64,000 bases of DNA from Natronospirillum sp965602035. Its GTDB lineage: Bacteria > Pseudomonadota > Gammaproteobacteria > Pseudomonadales > Natronospirillaceae. The stretch spans positions 1,116,001 through 1,180,000 of the forward strand of contig OZ271919.1 in assembly GCA_965602035.1 (NCBI GenBank). The letters are read 5' to 3'. This document shows, in pieces, positions 36,335 through 44,395 of the stretch; positions within the stretch are counted from its first letter, which is position 1; each line of letters opens with the position of its first letter. Made by a program: the position numbers and the translations under genes. Below the pieces are notes generated by a model, which ran no database searches, was not told the origin of the DNA, and worked only from the letters and a program-made list of their open reading frames with translations.

Positions 36335-37981
36335 ATGGCCGCGAAACCGGATAAAGCACTCAAGCCGCTCTACAAGATGAGTTACCTCATTCTGGATGAC
36401 TTCCCGAGTGCCCGCAAATCTGTGCGCAGCATGCTGACGCAGCTGGGTGTCGAGAACATCCGTGAAGCGGGCACCGCAGCTCAGGCGAAGAAACTGCTGA
36501 AGAACCATCACTTCGATATCGTGGTGTGCGATTTCAACCTGGGCCAGGGGCAGGACGGGCAGCAACTGCTCGAGGAGATGCGCGGCACTGCGGCGATTTC
36601 CCATCTCACACAATGGGTCATCATCACGGCCGAAACGTCCAAGGATATGGTCATGGGCGCCATGGAATGCCAACCCGATGATTATCTCGCCAAGCCCTTC
36701 GCGTTCGATACGTTCAAGCTGCGGCTGGACAAATGGGTGAAACGGCTCCACGCCCTGCAGCCGCTGCTGAGTGCCATGGACGGCGATGACCAGAGTGTGA
36801 TTATCGCCGCAGCGGAACAGGCTATTGCCGAACACCCCCGGTATCGGGTGTGGGCACGTAAGGTCAAGATCAACGCATTGATCCATAGCGGCGATCTGGA
36901 CGCCGCCGAAGCGGAACTGAATGGCATCCTGGAGCGCCGACAGCAGGACTGGGCGTTGTATGAAAAGGCCCGGGTCCAGATGCTGCGGCACAAGTTCCGC
37001 AACGCGATCATCCTGCTCGAAGAAGTGCTCAACACCAACCCGAATAATGTCGCAGCCTTCGACCGGCTCGCCGCCTGTTACCTTGAGCTGAAAAAGCCTG
37101 AGAAAGCTCAGGCCGCGCTGTTGAAAGCCATTCGCCTGTCGCCCAGAAACCTGCGGCGCCAGCGTCAACTGGCAGAGATCAGCCGCCGACAGCGCGATTA
37201 CAATATCGCCACCAAGGCATACCGCGAGGTGTTGTCGCTGGCCAGCAACACCCGGCATGACACGCCGATCAACTACATCAATCTCGCTACTACCCTGAAC
37301 ACCGCGGCTCGCCACGGCCTCGACCTGGATCTGCGGAATGCCTCTCGTCAGGCGCTTCAGGTGTCACAGCGGATGATGCACCGATTCCCCGAGAATGTAC
37401 CGTTGCAGATCAAGAGCCGCATGATGCAGGTCGATTCTCTCGACATACAGGGTCTGACGAACCCCAGGGACTCTGAAATCAACAAGGTCTACGACCTGGC
37501 CATGCGCAATGTGGACGCGATCAAGCCCGACTTCGGGATCGAGATTGCCGAGCATTTCTATCACTACGAAAAGAAAGAACAGGGTGATCAGTGGGTCAAC
37601 ACCCTGCGCAGCCACCATCAGGACGACCCGCCCCTGCAGGAGAAACTGATGCTCCTGCAGAGCGAGCCGGTCTCCGAGCGGGACCGCAAACGGGCGGCAG
37701 AAGCCAACCACCAGGGCAATGAGAGTTACCGGGCAGGCCACTTCCGCGACTCTCTCAGGCACTTCAAGCGGGCGCTTGAGTATTCACCCCGCCATCCGGG
37801 GCTGCTGCTGAACATTGTCCAGTCCTACCTGAAACTGTACCAGCAGGAGCAGGAACCGGAGCATCTCTATAACATGAACAAGTTCCTCGACAGGCTCAAT
37901 TATCTGCCGGAGGATCATTACCAGTTTGAACGCTACCGTATGTTGCGCAAACGCTACCAAATTCTGGCAGAGGGAGACTGA
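36335..37981 (+). CDS. Response regulator with TPR-like C-terminal domain
   Basis: The N-terminal receiver (about 15-140) has the acidic pair D21-D22, phospho-acceptor D66 (VVCDFNLG) and K120 (YLAKPF). The remaining ~400 residues are helical with TPR-like repeats (for example AAFDRLAACYLELKKPEKAQ) and carry no DNA-binding, GGDEF or PilZ domain, so output is probably by protein-protein contact. ATG 36335 is chosen; GTG 36326 is possible. Length is 548 aa. The histidine kinase gene starts 5 bases after its stop, so the two likely form a pair. Confidence 0.85.
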   Translation: MAAKPDKALKPLYKMSYLILDDFPSARKSVRSMLTQLGVENIREAGTAAQAKKLLKNHHFDIVVCDFNLGQGQDGQQLLEEMRGTAAISHLTQWVIITAETSKDMVMGAMECQPDDYLAKPFAFDTFKLRLDKWVKRLHALQPLLSAMDGDDQSVIIAAAEQAIAEHPRYRVWARKVKINALIHSGDLDAAEAELNGILERRQQDWALYEKARVQMLRHKFRNAIILLEEVLNTNPNNVAAFDRLAACYLELKKPEKAQAALLKAIRLSPRNLRRQRQLAEISRRQRDYNIATKAYREVLSLASNTRHDTPINYINLATTLNTAARHGLDLDLRNASRQALQVSQRMMHRFPENVPLQIKSRMMQVDSLDIQGLTNPRDSEINKVYDLAMRNVDAIKPDFGIEIAEHFYHYEKKEQGDQWVNTLRSHHQDDPPLQEKLMLLQSEPVSERDRKRAAEANHQGNESYRAGHFRDSLRHFKRALEYSPRHPGLLLNIVQSYLKLYQQEQEPEHLYNMNKFLDRLNYLPEDHYQFERYRMLRKRYQILAEGD

Positions 37982-37986
37982 CGCCT

Positions 37987-38676
37987 ATGTCCCAAGACAG
38001 CCTGGACATGAATACCGTTATGGCCTCGACCGTACACGATGTGAAGAACTCGCTGGGCCTGATCGGTTCAGAACTCGAGTCGTTCATGCAGACGGTTCAG
38101 GGAGACGACCCTGAGGTGGCTGAAAAGCTGCAGCGAGTGCTGCTGGAAACCAACCGCATTAACAGCGGTCTCAGCCACATGCTCGGCGTATACCGTATAG
38201 AGAACGATCTGTTGCACCCGGCGCTCGAGGAAGTGCTGGTTCTGGACGTACTTGAGGATGCCGCGTCGCGTTATGGCTCGGCGATCGAGAACAGCAGTAT
38301 CCGTATCGATGTTGAGTGCGAGAGCGACGATATGACCTGGGTGCTCGATCCGACCCTGGTTGACCACATTCTCACCAACATCATGACCAACGCGATTCGA
38401 TACAGCCACGGGTGGATCGGGCTGAAGGCTTTTGTGGAGAATGGACAGCTCTGTATCGCCATCGATGACAATGGTGACGGTTATCCGGACGGCCTTCTGC
38501 ATTGTCTCGAGCCCGATGCCAGTCTGCGCGTTAAAACAAGCTCCACCGGGCTTGGCATCTATTTCGCCAACCGGATCGCGCAGTTGCATCACAATCCCCA
38601 GACACAGGCCTACGGCCACATCGAGCTGATCAATAATCCGGAGGGTGGCGCACGGTTTGCGCTCTGGCTGCCCTGA
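37987..38676 (+). CDS. Soluble histidine kinase (minimal, no sensor domain)
   Basis: The 229-residue protein has no membrane segment and no PAS or GAF domain. A phospho-acceptor motif VHDVKNSL (H17) sits at the very N-terminus. The N-box has N131 and N135, G1 is DDNGDG (160-165) and G2 is STGLGIYFA, so ATP binding is expected. It is probably a cytoplasmic kinase for the adjacent regulator, receiving its signal through another protein or by direct contact. Confidence 0.87.
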   Translation: MSQDSLDMNTVMASTVHDVKNSLGLIGSELESFMQTVQGDDPEVAEKLQRVLLETNRINSGLSHMLGVYRIENDLLHPALEEVLVLDVLEDAASRYGSAIENSSIRIDVECESDDMTWVLDPTLVDHILTNIMTNAIRYSHGWIGLKAFVENGQLCIAIDDNGDGYPDGLLHCLEPDASLRVKTSSTGLGIYFANRIAQLHHNPQTQAYGHIELINNPEGGARFALWLP

Positions 38677-38682
38677 GCCGGG

Positions 38683-39174
38683 TCAGTCGTCGGTTGCCCA
38701 GGGGTCTTTGCCGTCCGGTGTGGCGGGCGTGGGTGATCCGTTGCCGGAGTGACGGACGCGCCGGATCAGCAGAGTAATAAGGTTGTCCTTGATTTTTTCG
38801 CGTGCGGTAACCGGCAGCCGGTTCATTGACCGCCGCTCCAGGCGAAACAACACGGTTTTGCTGTCAGCGCGGATGCTGCCGGTGCGCGGGCTTCCGGTAA
38901 GAAAGGCCATTTCACCGAAGCACTGGCCGGCTCCCATTTCAGCGACCGGTGTTTTCCCGGCAAACACCGTGAGCGATCCGTTCAGCACGACATAAAGCGA
39001 TTTGTCTTCCTGATCGCCTTCCATGAGTACCCATTCCTGGTCGCGATAGGCTACCAGCTCGGGCCCGTGCGCCAGCAGAATCTTCAGTTCGTCTTTCGAG
39101 AATCGCTGAAAGAACGCCACCTTACCCAGTATTTCAAATTGCTGTTGTTTGCTGAGATGATCAATGACCTGCAC
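38683..39174 (-). CDS. Stand-alone cyclic-nucleotide-binding domain protein
   Basis: The protein is a Crp-like beta-roll with a phosphate-binding cassette FGEMAFLTGSPRTGS that keeps the Glu and Arg contacting the cyclic phosphate, yet it has no helix-turn-helix. The C-terminal ~25 residues are polar (ending DPWATDD). GTG 39174 with GGAG 10 bases upstream is preferred to the GTG at 39204. Length is 163 aa. It converges with the histidine kinase gene and may modulate that module; this is inference from position only. Confidence 0.82.
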   Translation of the reverse strand: MQVIDHLSKQQQFEILGKVAFFQRFSKDELKILLAHGPELVAYRDQEWVLMEGDQEDKSLYVVLNGSLTVFAGKTPVAEMGAGQCFGEMAFLTGSPRTGSIRADSKTVLFRLERRSMNRLPVTAREKIKDNLITLLIRRVRHSGNGSPTPATPDGKDPWATDD

Positions 39175-39381
39175 CGGTGATGGACTCCAGCCTGGACGAC
39201 ACACCCGGGCACCGGTTCTTCGGAGGCCTGAAGCCGGTCACAGGTGGTCGCCTGTTCGGTTGATGTTGTTACACCGATCCAGATTAAGACAGTGCGACTG
39301 GTCAGGCAAGCGTCCCGGCGTCACACTGTCGGATATCGGGCCAGGTGCGCCCGGTGAATTCAGTCAGAATCAGGAGATACT

Positions 39382-40329
39382 ATGGCGGAATCCCGTATCG
39401 CTCTGGCCAGCCATCGGGCCGAGCAATGGCGCAACCTGCTGGAGTCGCAACCAGCGCTCCCCGTGCCGGTGTTCTACAGCGATCAGCCCGGCTTTGCCGA
39501 AGAGGCGGCGCACTGCGACATCCTGCTCGGCGACACACCGGAGGGGGCCGAATGGTTGCCCAGGCTGCCGAATATCGCCTGGTACCACACCACTTACAGT
39601 GGCATTGACGCTTTGCTGGCGGTCAGGCACAGCATTCACCAGGATGTGCTGATTTCCAATTCGCGCGATATCGCGGGCCCACACATCGCCGAGTATGTGA
39701 TCGGCCACCTGCTCAACCGAACTCGACTGATCGGCCGGTTCGCGCAGCATCAGGCGCTGCGGGAATGGCGGTGGCAGGATTATGAGACACTGCTCGATCA
39801 GTCCGGGTTGGTTCTGGGGACCGGCGCCATCGGCAGCACGGTTGCACAACGGCTGTTGCCCTGGGTGCAGGCCATTGACGGTATCAGTCGTTCCGGCGAT
39901 TCGGTTGAGGGCTTTCGCCGGGTGAATCGTTGGCCGGCAGCTGAGATGGACCTGAGCCAGTATCGATTTGTGGTTAATACTCTGCCCTACACGCCGGACA
40001 CGCACGATCTGCTGGATGCCCGGTTCTTCCGCCGCCTCGGGCCTTCTGCGGTATTCATCAATACGGGGCGCGGCCATACGGTGGTTGAGCGCGATCTGCT
40101 TGCCGCGCTCGATGAAGCGCCGGGCCGACATGCTGTTCTTGATGTCTTTCGGGAAGAGCCACTACCCGATAACCATCCGTTCTGGGCACATCCACAGGTC
40201 ACGGTAACGCCGCACGTGGCGGCCCTCAGCCGACCGGAATGGGTGTTACCGATATTTCTGGATAACCTGCAGCGCTACCTGAGTGGCGATACGCTTAGGA
40301 ACCGCATGGATCTGGATCGGGGGTATTGA
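39382..40329 (+). CDS. D-2-hydroxyacid dehydrogenase (GhrA-like)
   Basis: An NAD(P)-binding GTGAIGS motif and the catalytic Arg (INTGRG), Glu (DVFREEPLP) and His (TPHVAAL) are all present in 315 residues. The short substrate domain and overall style resemble glyoxylate/hydroxypyruvate reductase A. AGGAGA precedes the ATG. It converges with ldhA across an intergenic region with three hairpins. The substrate is not determined. Confidence 0.87.
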   Translation: MAESRIALASHRAEQWRNLLESQPALPVPVFYSDQPGFAEEAAHCDILLGDTPEGAEWLPRLPNIAWYHTTYSGIDALLAVRHSIHQDVLISNSRDIAGPHIAEYVIGHLLNRTRLIGRFAQHQALREWRWQDYETLLDQSGLVLGTGAIGSTVAQRLLPWVQAIDGISRSGDSVEGFRRVNRWPAAEMDLSQYRFVVNTLPYTPDTHDLLDARFFRRLGPSAVFINTGRGHTVVERDLLAALDEAPGRHAVLDVFREEPLPDNHPFWAHPQVTVTPHVAALSRPEWVLPIFLDNLQRYLSGDTLRNRMDLDRGY

Positions 40330-40402
40330 CTTCGATTCTCACATGGCCATGCCTGTTCCATAAGGTTACCTGAAAAGTATCTTCAGGACTCTGCTTTTGC
40401 AT

Positions 40403-40476
40403 GGCGTCCGACAATCCGCCTGGGACCGGGCACAAGTACGTCCCTGTAGCCCTGCGACGAAAACGTCCTGTTTTCG
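40403..40476. repeat. Triple-hairpin intergenic element
   Basis: Three short hairpins follow one another between two convergent genes: GGCG/CGCC (40403-40406 with 40417-40420), GGGAC/GTCCC (40422-40426 with 40440-40444) and CGAAAAC/GTTTTCG (40458-40464 with 40470-40476). The rest of 40330-40552 shows no convincing gene. A 48-codon frame (40401-40547) exists but resembles nothing. The layout fits a palindromic extragenic repeat that may also act as a two-way terminator. I found no second copy by eye in this window. Confidence 0.5.
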
Positions 40477-40552
40477 ACGCTCCCCGACCAGATATGTCGA
40501 ACACCGGCACGCACGGACAGTGCCACGTCCACACATGGCGGAAATAGCTTTA

Positions 40553-41545
40553 TCAGGTAACGGTATAACGGCCGTCCGGGTCGTTCTTTTCGTACGCGGA
40601 GATATTGTCGAGCGTTACCCGGGCGATGGCATCGAGTGCCTCGCGGGTAAAGAACGCCTGGTGGCCGGTGATGATCACATTGGGGAAGGTCAGCAGCCGG
40701 GCAAACACGTCATCCTGCAGCACCTGATTGGAGTAGTCCTCGAAGAACAGGTCTGCCTCTTCCTCATAGACGTCCAGCCCCAGGTAACCGACCTGGCCGC
40801 TCTTCAGCCCCTCGATAACAGCGCGGGCATCCACCAGCGCGCCGCGGCTGGTATTTACGAGCATGACCCCCGGCTTCATCTTCGCAATAGCTACTGAATC
40901 AATCAGGTGGTAACTGTCCTCTGTCAGTGGGCAATGCAGGGACACAATATCGGCTTCCTGCCAGAGCGTCTCCAGATCATGGTATGGGACCCCGGCCGCC
41001 TCCAGCTCCGCGTTCGGGAAAGGATCATAGGCAATCACCCGGCACCCGAACCCCTGCATGATGCGCGCAAACGTGGCGCCGATCCGCCCTGTGCCCACAA
41101 CCGCAACGGTTTTCCGGTACAGATCGAACCCCAGCAGACCATCGAGCGAATAGTCATGTTCCCGAACCCGATTGAATGCCCGGTGAATGTTGCGATTCAG
41201 ATCCAGTATCAGGGCGACCGCATGCTCCGCCACCGCATAGGGCGAGTACTCCGGCACCCGCACCACTTCAATGTTGTGCGCCCGGGCTGCTTCGAGGTCA
41301 ACATTGTTGAAACCGGCACAGCGCATGGCAATCAGCCGAACGCCTTCGTGGTGCAGACGCTCGATCACCGCGGCGTTCAGGGTATCATTCACGAAACAGC
41401 ACACTGCCTCATGGCCCTCCGCCAGACGCGCCGTGCGCTCCGTCATATGTGGCTCCAGAAACGTCAGCTCATGGCCATGGGCCTCATTGAACGCCTGCAG
41501 ATGTTCCTCGTCATATCGCTTGCTGCTGAACACGGCTACGCGCAT
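40553..41545 (-). CDS. ldhA: Fermentative D-lactate dehydrogenase
   Basis: The sequence closely follows E. coli LdhA: CAGFNNVDL, HRAFNRVREHDYSL, GTGRIGATFA, catalytic Arg in NTSRGALVD, Glu in DVYEEEADLFFED and His in ITGHQAF. The enzyme reduces pyruvate to D-lactate with NADH. ATG 41545 (8 bases after AGGGAG) is favoured over ATG 41551. Length is 330 aa. It lies 40 bases downstream of the lactate permease gene, so import or export and oxidation or reduction of lactate are probably linked. Confidence 0.93.
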   Translation of the reverse strand: MRVAVFSSKRYDEEHLQAFNEAHGHELTFLEPHMTERTARLAEGHEAVCCFVNDTLNAAVIERLHHEGVRLIAMRCAGFNNVDLEAARAHNIEVVRVPEYSPYAVAEHAVALILDLNRNIHRAFNRVREHDYSLDGLLGFDLYRKTVAVVGTGRIGATFARIMQGFGCRVIAYDPFPNAELEAAGVPYHDLETLWQEADIVSLHCPLTEDSYHLIDSVAIAKMKPGVMLVNTSRGALVDARAVIEGLKSGQVGYLGLDVYEEEADLFFEDYSNQVLQDDVFARLLTFPNVIITGHQAFFTREALDAIARVTLDNISAYEKNDPDGRYTVT

Positions 41546-41585
41546 TGCCATTTCTCCCTGTTCCGAATAGTCAAAGCGTCACGGC

Positions 41586-43193
41586 TCAGAGGCCCATCAG
41601 CACCAGGCCAGCCCAGGCCACTACTGAAGCCATGACACAGTAATAAAGCATGGGCAGCAGCGTAAAGCGGATAATCTCCCCTTCACGGCCCACCAGATTC
41701 ACAACGCTTGCCGCTGCCACCACATTCACCACACAGATCATGTTACCCGCGTTCGCACCCAACAACTGAAGGGCCAGCACGGCGGTCTCCGGCGTACCCG
41801 TCTGAACGGCAACCGACTGTTGGAATGACGCAAACATCATGCTGGAAAAGGTTGCCGACCCCGCGATAAATGACCCCAGCGCACCGATCAGCGGTGCCAT
41901 AAAAAGCCAGGAGTCGGCAAACAACAGTGCCGCACCACTGGCCAGCTCGAGCGGCATGGCTTCCAGACCGGCATTGTTCACACCGGACTGAAGAAATATT
42001 CGCACCATGGGCACCGCCGTCATCAGTGCAATCACAGACGGTGCCAGCGTTTTCGCGCTGATACCGAGCGCCCGGGTAAACGGACGGACGCTCCCACGCT
42101 GTATCCAGCCGGCAGCGAGCGCGGTGACCAGAAACAGCGTGCCGGGCAGATAGAGCGGCGCTACGGAGGCGCTGATCGGGCTGCCGAGAATCCCCGCCCA
42201 GCTTATTGTCACACCGCTCAGCCACCCCTGAAAGGGCAGAATGGTGAGCCGCGTCAGCACCAGCAAGCCGGCCACCAGAAGGTAGGGCAACCAGGCTCGC
42301 CACAGCGGCATATCGTCGTCCGGAGTGAGGGCTGGTGAGGTTACCGGGTCTTCCGGGCCGAAGGTCCAGGTTCTCGCCGGCACTAACCAACCTTTTCGCG
42401 CGCACAGGCTCATCAGGCCCAGGCCAATCAGGCCGCCCAGAATGGACGGAAACTCAGGCCCGAGAAAGCGCGCGACCAGCCAGGCCGGCACAGTGAACGC
42501 GAGTCCGGCAGCCAACGCAAAGGGCGCCACGGCAAAACCGGGGCGCCAGGAACGCTCCGCACCGAAAAACCGGGTAAGTATCAGACACATGATCAGCGGC
42601 AGTGCGGACGCAACCAGAATGTCGATACTGATCGCCGCCACGGCGATATTCTGAATGGCCTCCGCAGAAAAACCCGGCAGCCCCTGGGTCAGACCGACCA
42701 GTACCGGGGTTCCCACCGCACCGAATGACACCGGGCTGGAATCGGCAATCAACGCGACGACCACCGCTGCCAGCGGCGGAAAGCCCAGCGCTACCAGCAA
42801 GGGGGCACCGATAGCTGCGGGCGTACCGAACCCGGACGCACCTTCCAGGAACGCGCCGAACAGCCAGGCGATGATAATGACCTGTATACGCCTGTCCGGT
42901 GACAGACCACTGAAACCGGCACGAATCGAATCCAGGGCACGAGTCTGGCGCAACACGTTCAACAGAAGTATTGCGCCGAACACGATCCAGAGAATGGTGG
43001 CCGCGACCACAGCACCTTCCAGCACAGCCGCAGACAACTGGCGCACGGGCATCTGCCACACCAACCAGGCCAGTGCGGCGGTAACCAGAAGACTCAGTGG
43101 CATGGCCCGGGTTGCGGGAAGTCGCATCACCACCAGCAACAGCGCGACACTCAGGATGGGCATGCTGGCTGTCAGTCCCTGCAACCAACTCAT
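41586..43193 (-). CDS. lctP: Lactate permease (LctP/GlcA family)
   Basis: The 535-residue protein has about 12-14 hydrophobic helices and the family signature FLEGASGFGTPAAIGAPLLV (about 116-135). Members are proton-coupled importers of L-/D-lactate and glycolate. The start is set at ATG 43193, 6 bases from AGGGAG; the preceding TTG and ATG codons are too close to it. The gene lies between a GlxA-type regulator and ldhA, all on the minus strand. Confidence 0.92.
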   Translation of the reverse strand: MSWLQGLTASMPILSVALLLVVMRLPATRAMPLSLLVTAALAWLVWQMPVRQLSAAVLEGAVVAATILWIVFGAILLLNVLRQTRALDSIRAGFSGLSPDRRIQVIIIAWLFGAFLEGASGFGTPAAIGAPLLVALGFPPLAAVVVALIADSSPVSFGAVGTPVLVGLTQGLPGFSAEAIQNIAVAAISIDILVASALPLIMCLILTRFFGAERSWRPGFAVAPFALAAGLAFTVPAWLVARFLGPEFPSILGGLIGLGLMSLCARKGWLVPARTWTFGPEDPVTSPALTPDDDMPLWRAWLPYLLVAGLLVLTRLTILPFQGWLSGVTISWAGILGSPISASVAPLYLPGTLFLVTALAAGWIQRGSVRPFTRALGISAKTLAPSVIALMTAVPMVRIFLQSGVNNAGLEAMPLELASGAALLFADSWLFMAPLIGALGSFIAGSATFSSMMFASFQQSVAVQTGTPETAVLALQLLGANAGNMICVVNVVAAASVVNLVGREGEIIRFTLLPMLYYCVMASVVAWAGLVLMGL

Positions 43194-43250
43194 CATCAAC
43201 TCCCTGTTCCGTTAGTCAGACCGGGACGGCCCGTTCGCCCGCGAGGCAGC

Positions 43251-44246
43251 TCAGTTGACACTGAACTGCTTGGCCCTCACTACCGACCGGTACCGATGCG
43301 GTGTAATTCCGGCGCGTCGCCGGAATGCCTGGATAAAATGCGATGGATCCGAAAACCCCAGCATACCCGCGATATCCTGCACGGTCAGGTTGCTGTCACG
43401 CAAGAGCTCTTCGGCCCGTAGCAGCCTGAGCTGCAACCAGTACTGCTTGGGTGATTCCCCCGTAGCTCGCACAAACCGCCGTGACAGCGTACGCGGTGTC
43501 AGACCCACTTCGGCAGACAGTGCCGCCAGTGAGAACGGACCTGGCAGGTTTTCCAGCAACCAGGCCTGGGCACGAATCACATCCTCATCTTCATGCTGCA
43601 TACCGCCGAGCCAATAGTAGGGTTGAGCCAGGCTTCGGCTGACCTCGTGGGAAAACTGCCGTTCGATCACTCCCATAATCGATTCACCATACCATTCACG
43701 GATAAAGTACAGCACCAGGTCCGTCAGAGCATTCACGCTAGCCGTGCAGAACAGGTCGCCGTCCCGCGTAATGCTCTGCTGTGAGCGCAACCACACCTGC
43801 GGATAATCCCGGGCAAATCGTTCCAGATAGGACCAGTGTGTGGTGGCAATTCGGCCATCAAGCAGTCCGGCTGCCGCCAGAAAGCAAACTGACGTGCCGG
43901 TGGCCACCATCGGTGTCCCGCGACTGGCAGCTTCCTTCAACGCCGACAGCAAAGCTTGGTGTCGCTGCAGCATGGGACGAGGATTTCCCCAAAGCGGTGG
44001 CAGAAACACGCGATCAGCGCCACTCATGTCGTCCCAGCTACCCTGTGCGCCCAACGACATACCACCAGTCACGGAGACGGGGTCCCCGTCCGGTGACAGC
44101 AGAACGATGTCGGGTTGGCCCGACCGCGTGACAAGCCCCTGCCAACGCGATGCCCGGGCCAGTTGCCCGGCCGCAAACAGCATTTCAGCCGGCAGGGTGA
44201 TGCCGGTGGCAAGTGTTCGCTCTGTTACAATAAACGCCAGTCGCAT
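43251..44246 (-). CDS. GlxA-family transcriptional regulator (DJ-1/PfpI + AraC)
   Basis: The N-terminal ~180 residues are a class I glutamine amidotransferase-like (DJ-1/PfpI) sensor domain. Its nucleophile-elbow region reads ATGTSVCFLAAAGLLDG. The C-terminal ~100 residues are an AraC helix-turn-helix pair with SLAALSAEVGLTPRTLSRRF and IAGMLGFSDPSHFIQAFRR. Length is 331 aa. It is 57 bases upstream of lctP on the same strand and probably regulates lctP-ldhA and itself. Related proteins respond to small amines or carboxylates; the effector here is unknown. Confidence 0.9.
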   Translation of the reverse strand: MRLAFIVTERTLATGITLPAEMLFAAGQLARASRWQGLVTRSGQPDIVLLSPDGDPVSVTGGMSLGAQGSWDDMSGADRVFLPPLWGNPRPMLQRHQALLSALKEAASRGTPMVATGTSVCFLAAAGLLDGRIATTHWSYLERFARDYPQVWLRSQQSITRDGDLFCTASVNALTDLVLYFIREWYGESIMGVIERQFSHEVSRSLAQPYYWLGGMQHEDEDVIRAQAWLLENLPGPFSLAALSAEVGLTPRTLSRRFVRATGESPKQYWLQLRLLRAEELLRDSNLTVQDIAGMLGFSDPSHFIQAFRRRAGITPHRYRSVVRAKQFSVN

Positions 44247-44314
44247 GGTTTGTCTTAATACAGCTATCAGATGGCGAAAATTTTATATCGTGCGGCGGAA
44301 GCAGTCGACTACAC

Positions 44315-44359
44315 TGCCTGACTATCAACACAATCAGGCAGGACCGACTCCGTCGGTCC
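44315..44359 (+). promoter_or_regulatory. Twin hairpins in the fabY leader
   Basis: TGCCTGA (44315-44321) and TCAGGCA (44334-44340) form a perfect 7-base inverted repeat with a 12-base centre. It is followed without gap by GGACCGAC (44341-44348) and GTCGGTCC (44352-44359), an 8-bp stem with a 3-base loop. The pair ends 36 bases before the fabY ATG. No U-run follows, so simple termination is unlikely; an operator or RNA control element is possible. Confidence 0.5.
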
Positions 44360-44395
44360 CGCAGAGCCGGCGTTTCGCATGGAGGAGAAGAATTC

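Noticed and set aside
36290..37315. 341-codon minus-strand frame opposite the response regulator
   Set aside because: Receiver residues D21/D22, D66 and K120 on the plus strand show which frame is coding.
40295..40534. 79-codon minus-strand frame in the same gap
   Set aside because: It overlaps the end of the GhrA-like gene and the hairpin element, and it has no recognisable features.
40401..40547. 48-codon plus-strand frame in the convergent gap
   Set aside because: The frame coincides with the three hairpins, has no clear ribosome-binding site and resembles no protein; structure explains the sequence better.
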